Shown here: in pieces, positions 34,750 to 43,432 of the stretch
Layout of the letters: every line of letters begins with the position of its first letter
Position numbering within the stretch: position 1 is the first letter of the stretch
Assembly (NCBI RefSeq): GCF_014530035.1
Contig: NZ_JACVMX010000004.1
Location: forward strand, 1 to 64,000
Direction of reading: 5' to 3'
DNA length: 64,000 nt
Source of the DNA: Leucobacter sp. cx-328
GTDB taxonomy: Bacteria > Actinomycetota > Actinomycetes > Actinomycetales > Microbacteriaceae
The notes under the pieces: generated by a model
Database searches by the model: none
Told to the model about the DNA's origin: nothing
Seen by the model: only the letters and a program-made list of their open reading frames with translations
Made by a program: the position numbers and the translations under genes

Positions 34750-36068
34750 TGATGACCGCTGCTGATACCTGCGCCGGCCCGCGGTCGCTCGCCGAGCACA
34801 CAGAGATTGTGCGGGCCTTGCTGGCCCCCGTGCTCGCTGCCCGTGCGGCCGCGACGCCAGAGTTGCTGTCGGTACTCGACCCCGCGCTCACCGGCCGCGT
34901 GATCGCGGAGCCGCTGACGAGCACCCTCCCCTTGCCGCCATTCGATAACTCACAGATGGATGGCTACGCCGTGCGCACGGCTGACTTTGTGGGTCAAGCG
35001 CCGTTCACCCTCACAATCGGCCACACGACCGCTGCTGGTGATCCGCCACTCACGCATGTTGCAGGTACCGCTGCGCCGGTCATGACCGGGGCGCCGGTAC
35101 CGATCGGTGCCGACGCGGTGATCCCGATCGAGGCGGCGGGCCCGCCAGGTTTCACCGAGTTGCAGCGCGCTGGTCACCCCGCGCCGACTGGCACGGTCTC
35201 GTTCGCGGAAGCGCCACCTGCCAATCAGTTTGTCAGGCACGCGGGGTCTGATCTCGCGCTCGGCGAGCAGCTTGTTGCTGCGGGGACGCGGATCACGCCC
35301 CCAATCATCGGTCTGCTTGCAAACGCGGGCGTTCAGATGGCGCCGGTACGCCAGCGCCCACGGGTTCTTCTTGTGTCGACGGGTGATGAGGTGTCCACGG
35401 CCTCGGATATCGCGAAAACCTCGGCAGGCACGCTGCCAGCCGGCGCAATCTTCGATGCGAATACTCCGATGTTGAGCGCCCTGCTCCGCGAAGCAGGAGC
35501 CGAGGTGGTGCATCAGCGGGTGCCAGACGACGCCGAGCATCTGCGCGCGGTTGTTGTTGCAAACGCTGCCGAGTGTGATTTGCTGCTCACCTCCGGTGGC
35601 ATCAGCGCTGGCGCCTACGAGGTCGTGCGCGATGCGTTCACCGGCTTCGGTGTGACCTTCGCTGGCGTCGCGATGCAGCCGGGTGGGCCACAGGGCGCAG
35701 GCCAGCTGACGTTGCCGAGCGCGGACGGCGCGACCGCAACCATGACCGCGCTCTGTTTCCCTGGCAACCCGGTGAGCTGTGCCCTTTCGGCAGAGTGCTT
35801 CTTGCTGCCCGTACTGCGCGAATATGCTGGCAGGCCTGGCCGGGCCGCGACAGCGGTACGCCAACTCGCACACGATATCGTCTCGCCAGCGCACAAGCAT
35901 CAGCTGCGCCGCGGGCGACTATTGCCAGATGGCCAGGTGCGCGTCACGCCACCAAGCTCCCATCTGCTCGCGGATCTTGCCGCAGCCGAAGTTCTTGTTC
36001 ACATCCCGGTGGGAGTCTCTGCGCTCTCGACCGGCGACGACGTCGAAATCTGGAGACTCCATGACTAA
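34749..36068 (+). CDS. moeA: Molybdopterin molybdenumtransferase MoeA, second copy
   Basis: The 439-residue MoeA has FDNSQMDGYAVR, PVMTGAPVPIGADAVIPIE and TSGGISAGAYEVVRDAF with LCFPGNPVSCALS. It shares its architecture with the copy at 25843 but is clearly diverged. It overlaps moaD by one base and moaC by 8 bp, and is thus in a tight operon of core synthesis enzymes. An ATG three bases later is an equally possible start. Actinobacteria often carry more than one MoeA. Confidence 0.92.
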   Translation: MMTAADTCAGPRSLAEHTEIVRALLAPVLAARAAATPELLSVLDPALTGRVIAEPLTSTLPLPPFDNSQMDGYAVRTADFVGQAPFTLTIGHTTAAGDPPLTHVAGTAAPVMTGAPVPIGADAVIPIEAAGPPGFTELQRAGHPAPTGTVSFAEAPPANQFVRHAGSDLALGEQLVAAGTRITPPIIGLLANAGVQMAPVRQRPRVLLVSTGDEVSTASDIAKTSAGTLPAGAIFDANTPMLSALLREAGAEVVHQRVPDDAEHLRAVVVANAAECDLLLTSGGISAGAYEVVRDAFTGFGVTFAGVAMQPGGPQGAGQLTLPSADGATATMTALCFPGNPVSCALSAECFLLPVLREYAGRPGRAATAVRQLAHDIVSPAHKHQLRRGRLLPDGQVRVTPPSSHLLADLAAAEVLVHIPVGVSALSTGDDVEIWRLHD

Positions 36069-36546
36069 CGAACCCCAGCAGCACCTCACCCACATTCGTG
36101 AGGACGGCAGCGCGCACATGGTCGATGTCACCGAGAAGGCAGTCACCAAGCGCACCGCCCAGGCGGAAGCCATTTTGGAAACCCGCGCAGACGTCATCAA
36201 ACAGCTCGTCTCTGGCAACCTGCCAAAGGGCGAGGCACTTGGCACCGCTCGCATCGCGGGCATCATGGCGGCAAAGCGCACTTGGGAGCTCATTCCTCTC
36301 TGCCACCCGCTTCCCATCACTAAGCTCGCAATCGATTTTGAACCGAGCGAAACAAGTGTGCGGATCATCGCTTCGGCAACCGTTCGCGGCGTCACCGGCG
36401 TGGAAATGGAGGCGCTCACCGCCGCAAGCGTTGCTGCGCTTACTCTGTACGACATGATCAAGGCTGTCGACCATCAGGCAGTGATCTCAAGTACCCGTGT
36501 GCTGTCGAAGTCGGGTGGCAAGAGCGGCGACTGGTCGGTCGAGTGA
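36061..36546 (+). CDS. moaC: Cyclic pyranopterin monophosphate synthase MoaC
   Basis: The 161-residue protein has MVDVTEKAVTKRTAQAEA, the active-site LIPLCHPLPITKLAIDF and GVEMEALTAASVAALTLYDM, followed by KSGGKSGDW. MoaC converts 3',8-cyclo-GTP from MoaA into cyclic pyranopterin monophosphate. Its ATG at 36061 overlaps the moeA stop by 8 bp; a longer upstream frame is only moeA in another phase. It couples to mogA by a 4-bp overlap. Confidence 0.95.
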   Translation: MTNEPQQHLTHIREDGSAHMVDVTEKAVTKRTAQAEAILETRADVIKQLVSGNLPKGEALGTARIAGIMAAKRTWELIPLCHPLPITKLAIDFEPSETSVRIIASATVRGVTGVEMEALTAASVAALTLYDMIKAVDHQAVISSTRVLSKSGGKSGDWSVE

Positions 36547-37055
36547 TCGCCGCAACTGAGCCGGGCGCACGCGCGGCACGCGTCATCGTGGCTTCGACGA
36601 GCGCAGCTGCCGGTACTGCCGCGGATCTCACGGGCCCAATCATCGTGCAATGGCTCAACGACCGGGGGTTCAGCACCCCGGTGGCAGCGGTCGTCGCCGA
36701 CGGTAGGCCCGTTGGCGACGCGGTACGAGCGGCAATTGACGCTGAAGCTGCACTCGTGTTGACCACCGGTGGCACTGGGATCTCACCGTCTGACGGCACC
36801 CCTGAGCAGGTTGCACCGTTGCTCGAAGTACAGCTTCCCGGGTTGATCGAGGCACTTCGGGCACGGGGTGCCACTGTCACCCCGAATGCTGCACTTACCC
36901 GCGGGGTCGCGGGGTTCGCCGGTAAAACCTTCATCATGACGTTGCCGGGTTCACCAGGCGGCGTACGCGACGGTCTCGCGGTACTTGACGAGGTTCTTGA
37001 CCACATGCTCGGGCAGCGGTCAGGTAGCCCGCGCGGTCAGCACCCAGCACGTTAG
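36543..37055 (+). CDS. mogA: Molybdopterin adenylyltransferase MogA/MoaB
   Basis: The 170-residue protein has the MoCF-domain motif LVLTTGGTGISPSDGTPE and LPGSPGGVRDGL. It adenylates molybdopterin before metal insertion by MoeA. MogA and MoaB cannot be separated by eye. The GTG start overlaps the moaC stop (GTGA). It closes the four-gene operon and converges on the AraC-type regulator 15 bp away. Confidence 0.9.
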   Translation: MIAATEPGARAARVIVASTSAAAGTAADLTGPIIVQWLNDRGFSTPVAAVVADGRPVGDAVRAAIDAEAALVLTTGGTGISPSDGTPEQVAPLLEVQLPGLIEALRARGATVTPNAALTRGVAGFAGKTFIMTLPGSPGGVRDGLAVLDEVLDHMLGQRSGSPRGQHPAR

Positions 37056-37070
37056 CCCTCAGCCTGCCAC

Positions 37071-37994
37071 TCAGCGCGATGGCTTCAGGTTGAACTCTTC
37101 AAGCGCACGTCGCAGAGACACCCCCGACCCGAAGCCTGCGAGGTGCGCGACAAGGCTGCGACTCCAGCTGGGGTACAGGTCCAACCGTGATTTCGCGTAT
37201 TCCGCACGTGCCCGGCGAATCTCTTGCGCGATCCGGCAGCCGCGCGCAGAGTACGCACGGTCGAGCGTACTGCGAGACACTCCCAAACGCTGGGCCAGCT
37301 GCGCGGCATTGAACTCGGGGTTCGTGAACTCGGCCTGCAACACCCACTGCGCCGACTCAAACAGGCATTCCGTGGCTGGATCTACGACCGTTGAGGTGCG
37401 TACGATCGCGCGCGCAACCTCTCGCACGAGCGTGCGCAGCGTGGTGGTGTCATCGCCGATCGTGCCACTGTCGCTGTCGAGAATGCCCTTCAGGTAGCCA
37501 AATGAGGCTCGCCCCAGCGGCGCCCGGAGCGTCTCTTCTCGCAGTTTCGCGGCCTCGGGCCGCAGCGGCTCGACCTCACTGCGGTGAAATGTGAACAGCA
37601 TCCCCTCGCAGTACTCGGGCACCATGAAGGTCAAGCGTTCATCCCCTGGTGGAACGACAAAGAACTGTTCGCTGAATGCGGCGAGCGGCTTGCCAGCCAT
37701 GGAAATATCGAGACGGCCCTTGGTGCACAGAATCAGCCAGAAGCGCTCACCGCTCCCCACTGCACGCCGTTCACGCACCATCGACACCGGTCCGCACTTG
37801 AATTGCGCGATGGTAAATGAGTCAAAAAGCAGCGCATTAATTGCTACGCGGCCAGGGTCACCATCACGTGGAAACAGCTGAAACATTCGATGAAAGTCGA
37901 TCGGGGTCTGAGTCGGCGTACGGGCGCCCCAGTTCAGGCGGTGCCGACTGTGCTGCGTTGCAGACACATCGCCTGTATCAAGCTCGGTATTCAT
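37071..37994 (-). CDS. AraC-family transcriptional regulator
   Basis: The 307-residue protein has an N-terminal sensor region like the AraC-binding-like domain (FKCGPVSMVRERRAVGSGERFWLIL...). A C-terminal AraC/XylS DNA-binding domain contains FNAAQLAQRLGVSRSTLDRAYSARG and a second helix-turn-helix near VAHLAGFGSGVSLRRAL. The effector is unknown. It is convergent with the molybdopterin operon. Upstream of it lies a symmetric GTGAAA-N6-TTTCAC (38039-38056), which may be an operator. Confidence 0.88.
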   Translation of the reverse strand: MNTELDTGDVSATQHSRHRLNWGARTPTQTPIDFHRMFQLFPRDGDPGRVAINALLFDSFTIAQFKCGPVSMVRERRAVGSGERFWLILCTKGRLDISMAGKPLAAFSEQFFVVPPGDERLTFMVPEYCEGMLFTFHRSEVEPLRPEAAKLREETLRAPLGRASFGYLKGILDSDSGTIGDDTTTLRTLVREVARAIVRTSTVVDPATECLFESAQWVLQAEFTNPEFNAAQLAQRLGVSRSTLDRAYSARGCRIAQEIRRARAEYAKSRLDLYPSWSRSLVAHLAGFGSGVSLRRALEEFNLKPSR

Positions 37995-38332
37995 CGTTGT
38001 GTAACGGCCTTCCGTCCCGTAAGCAGAAAAGTGGACAGGTGAAAAGTTACTTTCACGCGCGAACGGGAAGAAGCCAATAGCCAGAGTTGCAGTAGAGAAT
38101 CGGCTGCTTTCCGTGTTCAGCCTTCACATTCCCGCGTACGAGCGGGCCGTTGTGATCTGCATTACGGATCATGCTCCGTGCCTAGCTGCGCCGCTGGCAA
38201 CACGATCCGCGCCCGAGACGGCAGGAACTCCGCACGTCCCGCCGAATATCTCCACATTCAGAAACGAAAACGGCCCCGGACTCATTGAGTTCGGGGCCGT
38301 GATCCGCGATGCCCATACGGGCGCCTGGGTGG
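37995..38332. other. Intergenic region between AraC regulator and purine permease
   Basis: This 338-bp stretch lacks a supported gene. It holds the perfect palindrome GTGAAA-N6-TTTCAC at 38039-38056 and, at its right end, the purine permease terminator. Nothing else was recognised. Confidence 0.6.
38270..38300 (-). terminator. Terminator of the purine permease gene
   Basis: ACGGCCCCG pairs with CGGGGCCGT, with further pairing toward a small loop. The minus strand then runs TTTTCGTTTC. Confidence 0.88.
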
Positions 38333-39784
38333 TTACAGGCCGATCATCGCTTCGAACGGTGCACGTGCGAAGAAGATCATGAAGCCTACTGCCACGATCC
38401 AGAGGAGCCAGTGGATCTTCTTTGCGCGGCCGCTGAACGCGTTCACGAGCACGTATGAGACGAAGCCCGCACCGATGCCGTTTGCGATCGAGTAGGTCAT
38501 CGGCATCACTGCAGCGGTCAGGAAGACCGGGAGGAGGATGCGGAAGTCGGTGAGATCAATGTTCTTCACCTGTGCCATCATCATCGCGCCGACGATTACG
38601 AGTGCCGCTGCAGCAACCTCAGTCGGAACGATACCGGTGAGCGGTGTGAAGAACATCGCAACGAAGAAGAGCAGACCGGTCACGATGTTTGCAAATCCGG
38701 TTCGAGCACCCTCGCCGATACCTGCGCCCGACTCGACGAACACGGTGTTCGACGACGACGAGGTGAGGCCACCGGCGATTGCGCCGACACCCTCGACAAC
38801 GAGTGCCGACTTGAGGCGGGGGAAGTTGCCCTTCTCGTCAGCGAGGTTTGCCTCGCGCGAGAGACCGGTCATGGTGCCCATTGCATCAAAGAAGTTCGTG
38901 AAGAGGAGCGTGAAGACCAGCATGATGACGGTGATCGTGCCGACCTTGCTGAAGTCGAAGCTCACTGCGCCAACGAGGCTCAGATCGGGAACGCTGAAGG
39001 GTGCCGAGCCAAGCTCGGGAACGGTGAGTCCCCAGCCGCCAGCGTTGAACTCGCCGTCAGCACCAATCTGCGGTCCGAGGTGAGCGACAGCCTCGACGAT
39101 GACCGCAATGATGGTTCCGGTAACGAGACCGATGAGAAGGCCACCCTTGACCTTTGCCGCGACGAGGACGCCGGTGAGCACGAGGGTGATGACGAAGATC
39201 AGTGTCGGGATCGTTGCGATCGAGCCACCCTGACCGAGGCCAACAGGGGGCGAGTTCTGACCGGTTGCGGTCACAAATCCTGCGTTCACAAAGCCGATGA
39301 AGGCGATGAAGAAACCAATACCGACGGTGATCGCAAGCTTGAGCTCAACGGGAACCGCGTCGAAGATCATACGTCGCAGGCCAGTAGCCGCGAGGAGCAC
39401 GATGAGCACACCGTTGATCACTACGATTGCCATTGCCTCGGGCCAGGTGACTTCCTGGACTACCGAGAACGCGAGGAACGCGTTAATGCCCAGGCCGGCT
39501 GCGAAGCCGAAAGGCAGTCGCGAAACCAGGCCGAAGAGAATCGTCATGACACCGGCGGTGAGGGCGGTGACCGCGCTGACCTGACCGAAGTCGAGCATGT
39601 TGCCTGCGACGTCAGGCTTTCCCGAGAGGATGATCGGGTTGAGGATCACGATGTAGGCCATCGTGACGAACGTCACGAGACCGCCGCGCACCTCGGTGCC
39701 GATGGTGGATCCACGCTCGGAAATTTTGAAGAAGCGGTCGAGCGCGCCCTTCGGTTCAGTCTGCTGAGCGGAGGCTTGAGCCAC
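38333..39784 (-). CDS. NCS2-family nucleobase permease (AzgA/GhxP-like)
   Basis: The 483-residue protein has about 12-13 helices and the AzgA-subgroup motifs RGGLVTFVTMAYIVILNP, GFAAGLGINAFLAFSVV, LLFTNFFDAMGTMTGLSREA and SSSNTVFVESGAGIGEG. This group imports adenine, guanine or hypoxanthine with protons. The GTG at 39784 follows AAGGAG. Purine interconversion genes (guaA, guaB) lie 14 kb away, but no direct link is visible. Confidence 0.9.
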   Translation of the reverse strand: MAQASAQQTEPKGALDRFFKISERGSTIGTEVRGGLVTFVTMAYIVILNPIILSGKPDVAGNMLDFGQVSAVTALTAGVMTILFGLVSRLPFGFAAGLGINAFLAFSVVQEVTWPEAMAIVVINGVLIVLLAATGLRRMIFDAVPVELKLAITVGIGFFIAFIGFVNAGFVTATGQNSPPVGLGQGGSIATIPTLIFVITLVLTGVLVAAKVKGGLLIGLVTGTIIAVIVEAVAHLGPQIGADGEFNAGGWGLTVPELGSAPFSVPDLSLVGAVSFDFSKVGTITVIMLVFTLLFTNFFDAMGTMTGLSREANLADEKGNFPRLKSALVVEGVGAIAGGLTSSSSNTVFVESGAGIGEGARTGFANIVTGLLFFVAMFFTPLTGIVPTEVAAAALVIVGAMMMAQVKNIDLTDFRILLPVFLTAAVMPMTYSIANGIGAGFVSYVLVNAFSGRAKKIHWLLWIVAVGFMIFFARAPFEAMIGL

Positions 39785-39933
39785 TGCGTACTCCTTGAGT
39801 TACTTGGTCAGAACGCTGATGAGCTACGGATTCGGTATATGAATTCGCAACTATTTAACAGACACACGTTATCAGGTAAAACTCAGAATCAACGATCTCT
39901 GGTATCGTCTGCCGATTTCAATGCCATAACAAA

Positions 39934-39972
39934 AACGCCCCGTCCGCGCTCGAACAGAGCGGACGGGGCGTT
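39934..39972 (-). terminator. Terminator of the FKBP gene
   Basis: A perfect 14-bp stem (AACGCCCCGTCCGC with its complement) with an 11-nt loop is followed on the minus strand by TTTTTG. Confidence 0.93.
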
Positions 39973-39990
39973 ACGCCACGGGGCTGAGGC

Positions 39991-40359
39991 TTAGCTCACA
40001 CCGAGAAGATCGATCACGAAGATCAGAGTCTTACCTGCGAGGGGGTGGCCACCTGCGGTGCCATATGCCTGCGCGGGAGGAACAACGAGCTTGCGGCGGC
40101 CGCCGACCTTCATGCCGGGGATGCCGACCTGCCAGCCCTGGATGAGCGCGCGGAGCGGGAAGTTGATCGACTCGCCGCGACCCCACGAGGAGTCGAACTC
40201 TTCGCCAGAGTCGTACTCGACGCCAAGGTAGTGAACGTCGACGGTCGAGCTTGCAAGCGCCTCGGCGCCGTCACCCTCGACAAGATCGATGATCTCGAGC
40301 GTTGCGGGAGCCGGACCCTCAGGTGCGTCAATTTCAGGCTTGTTGAGCGAATTCGTCAT
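39991..40359 (-). CDS. FKBP-type peptidyl-prolyl cis-trans isomerase
   Basis: The 122-residue cytoplasmic FKBP has VDVHYLGVEYDSGEEFDSSW, FPLRALIQGWQVGIPGMKVGGRRKLVVPP, AYG, and LIFVIDLL, all standard active-site segments. No signal peptide is present. Small FKBPs of this type assist folding of proline-containing proteins. The start at 40359 gives the normal length; an upstream ATG adds 12 residues and lacks support. Confidence 0.93.
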   Translation of the reverse strand: MTNSLNKPEIDAPEGPAPATLEIIDLVEGDGAEALASSTVDVHYLGVEYDSGEEFDSSWGRGESINFPLRALIQGWQVGIPGMKVGGRRKLVVPPAQAYGTAGGHPLAGKTLIFVIDLLGVS

Positions 40360-40486
40360 GTCACCATTCTTACTGCATTCGACCTGAACTGCCACCGATT
40401 TCGCTGACAGGAGAGCACGAAATTCATGACTTTCACCGGTTCCGTCGAGCCATTCAGCAAGCTGGACCTTCGTCCGATACCCTGGG

Positions 40487-41359
40487 ATGGTGAGATTCGC
40501 GCATATAGCTTTGACCCCAGATTCTTCGCCCGTGCTGGTTGTTCAGCACGGCGACCGCTATGTACGTGTCGCAGACTTCGGCTTCGAGGCGAACACTCTG
40601 CAGGAGTTCATTGAGCTCGGTGCAGACGCTCAGGCGCGACTTGCTGACGCGATCACAAAGGCTCCCGACGACGCAGGCATCGCAGTTGATGACGCGGTTT
40701 ACGGCCCCGGCACCATCAATCCTCCAAGCATCCTCGCGGTTGGCCTCAACTACGACGAGCATGCGAGCGAGCTGAGCCTCGATAACGACTCCGGCCCCGT
40801 GCTGTTTTCGCTGTTCCCGAACTCGCTCAATGCTCACGAGGCAGAGGTCAAGCTCCCCCTCAACATCAGCCGGGAGGTTGACTACGAGGCCGAGCTCGGT
40901 GTCATCATTGGAAAGCCAGCGAAGAATGTCACGCCTGAAGAGGCCCTCGACTACGTCTTTGGCTATACCGCGGTCAACGACATCACGGCACGCAATATCC
41001 AGTTCCAGGAGCCCCAGTGGGCGCGTTGCAAGTCGTTCGATACCTTCACCCCGGTGGGCCCGGTCGTCGTGACCGCAGATGAGATCCCAGACCCCCAGGC
41101 GCTCGCTATCACGACCGACGTTGACGATCTGCGCGTCCAGGACTCGACCACAGGCTTCATGGTCCGCACCGTGGCAGAGCTGATTGCTTCACTCTCGCAG
41201 GAGCTCACGCTGCTGCCAGGAACGCTCATCTCGACCGGTTCGCCAGGCGGAGCAGGCCGTTCGCGCAAGCCACCGCTGTACTTGACCCCCGGTTCAACCG
41301 TGACGGTTACGATCGAGAAGATCGGTGAGCTTCGCTCGTACTGCGTCGAAGCAGACTAA
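40487..41359 (+). CDS. Fumarylacetoacetate hydrolase family protein
   Basis: The 290-residue protein has the FAH catalytic-domain motifs AVGLNYDEHASE, EVDYEAELGVIIGKPAKNV, GYTAVNDITARNIQ, ARCKSFDTFTPVGP and GTLISTGSPGGAG. Glu and Asp residues in EVDYEAELG bind the metal. Family members are fumarylpyruvate hydrolases, oxaloacetate decarboxylases/tautomerases or related C-C bond enzymes; the exact reaction cannot be told. It is transcribed alone with a terminator after it. Confidence 0.9.
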   Translation: MVRFAHIALTPDSSPVLVVQHGDRYVRVADFGFEANTLQEFIELGADAQARLADAITKAPDDAGIAVDDAVYGPGTINPPSILAVGLNYDEHASELSLDNDSGPVLFSLFPNSLNAHEAEVKLPLNISREVDYEAELGVIIGKPAKNVTPEEALDYVFGYTAVNDITARNIQFQEPQWARCKSFDTFTPVGPVVVTADEIPDPQALAITTDVDDLRVQDSTTGFMVRTVAELIASLSQELTLLPGTLISTGSPGGAGRSRKPPLYLTPGSTVTVTIEKIGELRSYCVEAD

Positions 41360-41392
41360 GTACGGTATCCATGCGGAATTCCCGCGGTGATA

Positions 41393-41425
41393 ATGGCTCT
41401 CGGCATCATGCCGGGGGCCATTTTT
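41393..41425 (+). terminator. Terminator of the FAH-family gene
   Basis: AATGGCTCTCGGC pairs with GCCGGGGGCCATT through wobbles around a short loop, and the plus strand continues TTTTT. Confidence 0.88.
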
Positions 41426-41609
41426 CGTTGGCGGATCGGGGCAACGGGTGAACTTCTCATCTTCGCGCAGTGTGTGCGGGCGCAGAGGAAGAGGCGTCAG
41501 GGGCGGGGTCGCAAGGTCTGTTCGTAGATCTCACTCACCTGGAACGCGATCACGCGTGCAGGCGAAGAGTCACACCCTCGAGGAGGCCCCTTTCACACAA
41601 AACAAGGGG

Positions 41610-41664
41610 TTTCTGACCGCTGAAAGGGGTGTTTTGTTGGAAACGGTTCTTTTCGCGGGGTTGG
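41610..41664 (+). repeat. Intergenic 55-bp repeat, copy B
   Basis: It opens TTTCTGACCGCTGAAAGGGG and ends TTTCGCGGGGTTGG, the latter identical to the end of copy A over 14 bases. The middle is more diverged and the element is one base shorter. It has the same orientation as copies A and C. Confidence 0.6.
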
Positions 41665-41793
41665 GTTTTGATGAGCCGGTCTGAACATGGCAGAGGCTGG
41701 CGAAATGCTTTCGGGCTGGCATGACGGCTGCACTCACTGTGGTGCGAGCCTGGCGGCCACCACACGGATCCCTGCGGCGCGCACTTCCCAAAA

Positions 41794-41835
41794 CACGTGT
41801 GGGGCCCGGGACATATGCCCCGGACCCCACACGTG
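41794..41835 (-). terminator. Terminator of aspA
   Basis: CACGTGTGGGG and CCCCACACGTG form a perfect 11-bp outer stem with further imperfect pairing inside. The minus strand continues GTTTTGGG. Confidence 0.85.
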
Positions 41836-41869
41836 GGTGCACCTAGCGCTTGGCTAGTGCGCGCCTGAA

Positions 41870-43282
41870 CTAGTCAGACAGACCAGCAAGCTTTGCTGGC
41901 TGAAGCAGCTCGTCGAGCTGCTCCTGATCGAGCAGGCCAGCAGCGAGCACGAGGTCAGAAACCTTTGCGTTGGTTGCGAGTGCTTCCTTCGCGAGCTTTG
42001 CTGCCGCTGCGTAGCCGATAACCGGTGCGAGTGCCGTGATGACGGTGACCGAGCGGCCTACGATGTCCTCGAGGCGATCCTCGTTAGCGGTGATGCCATC
42101 GACGCAGTTGACGCGGAGCGTCTGGCATGCGCGCTCGAGCCAGACGATCGACTGGAACAGCGAGTGAGCAATGATCGGCTCAAAAGCGTTGAGCTGGAGC
42201 TGTCCAGCCTCAACTGCCATTGAAACAGTCACGTCGCAGCCAGCGACCGAGTATGCCACCTGGGTGACCGACTCAGGGATGACGGGGTTGACCTTACCGG
42301 GCATGATCGAAGAGCCTGCCTGGCGTGCGGGGAGATTGATCTCACCGAGGCCAGCCTGCGGGCCCGACGAGAGCAGGCGAAGATCGTTCGAGATCTTCGA
42401 CAGCTTCATCGCGGTGCGCTTGAGCGCACCCGAGAAAGTGATGAATACGCCGGTGTCGCTGGTCGACTCAATGAGGTCGCCTGCGGTGATGAGGTCAAGC
42501 CCGGTGATCTCACCAAGGTGCTTGATGACCGATTCCTTGTAACCAACGGGAGCGTTGATACCGGTACCGATTGCGGTTGCGCCCATGTTGACCTCGCGGA
42601 GCAGCGAAACTGCTTCCTTCAAGCGGTCAACGTCCTCGCGCAGGGTCACGCCGAACGCGTTGAACTCCTGGCCGAGGGTCATGGGAACGGCGTCCTGCAG
42701 CTGGGTGCGGCCAACCTTGACGATGTGCGAGAACTCGCGGCCCTTGTTCTGGAACGAGTCTGCGAGGAGCGTGAGCTCGTCAAGCAGCGACGTCAGCGAG
42801 AACGCGAGCGCAATCTTGATTGCGGTCGGGTAGGTGTCGTTGGTCGACTGGCTGTGGTTGGTGTGATCGTTCGGGTTAATGAACGAGTAGTCACCCTTAG
42901 TGTGGCCTGCGAGCTCGAGCGCGCGGTTGGTAATAACCTCGTTCGCGTTCATATTCGTCGAGGTGCCTGCGCCACCCTGAACGACACCTACGACGAACTG
43001 GTCGTGGAACATGCCGCTCTTGATCTCTTCACACGCCTGGTCGATGAGCTTCGTGCGCTCGTCATCCAGTACGCCAATCTCGTTGTTCGCACGAGCAGCG
43101 GCCTGCTTAACGCAAGCAAATGCACGAACGAAATCGGGGTATACCGAGATCGGTCGACGAGCAATCGGGAAGTTCTCGTTTGCACGCGCGGTATGCACAC
43201 CCCAGTAGGCCTGTGCGGGAATTTCGACGCTGCCGAGAGAATCGGTCTCGGTACGCGTCTCAGATGCGAGGAAATCGCTCAC
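41870..43282 (-). CDS. aspA: Aspartate ammonia-lyase
   Basis: The 470-residue enzyme of the fumarase/aspartase superfamily carries the signature GSSIMPGKVNPVIPE, the flexible catalytic SS loop and VVQGGAGTSTNMNANEV with NDHTNHSQSTND. Aspartase converts L-aspartate to fumarate and ammonia. Class II fumarase is similar, but the pattern VVQGGAGTSTNMN and the length fit aspartase. The start is GTG at 43282 behind CGGAG. It is monocistronic. Confidence 0.9.
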   Translation of the reverse strand: MSDFLASETRTETDSLGSVEIPAQAYWGVHTARANENFPIARRPISVYPDFVRAFACVKQAAARANNEIGVLDDERTKLIDQACEEIKSGMFHDQFVVGVVQGGAGTSTNMNANEVITNRALELAGHTKGDYSFINPNDHTNHSQSTNDTYPTAIKIALAFSLTSLLDELTLLADSFQNKGREFSHIVKVGRTQLQDAVPMTLGQEFNAFGVTLREDVDRLKEAVSLLREVNMGATAIGTGINAPVGYKESVIKHLGEITGLDLITAGDLIESTSDTGVFITFSGALKRTAMKLSKISNDLRLLSSGPQAGLGEINLPARQAGSSIMPGKVNPVIPESVTQVAYSVAGCDVTVSMAVEAGQLQLNAFEPIIAHSLFQSIVWLERACQTLRVNCVDGITANEDRLEDIVGRSVTVITALAPVIGYAAAAKLAKEALATNAKVSDLVLAAGLLDQEQLDELLQPAKLAGLSD

Positions 43283-43432
43283 TTGTATCGCTCCGGTGTA
43301 TTCGAAGAATCAGACGGCGGAGACCCGCCGAAGTACCACGGATAACCTTACTCCCGTCATCGTAAAAAGCAGTCATAAATCAACGGAATCATCTGCGAGT
43401 CGCAGGAACCTCAGGTTTATTCGCGAAAGTCA

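Larger units (their letters stand above)
41360..41869. other. 510-bp intergenic region with repeat copy B
   Basis: No supported gene lies between the FAH-family gene and aspA. The region holds a terminator at each end (41393-41425, 41794-41835) and repeat copy B in the middle (41610-41664). Copy B is preceded by CAAAACA, with the matching TGTTTTG inside it, a 7-bp inverted pair. The rest is featureless to the eye. Confidence 0.65.

Noticed and set aside
39080-39994. 304-codon plus-strand frame opposite the purine permease
   Set aside because: Antisense composition (Asp/Glu/Arg/His-rich), no domain.
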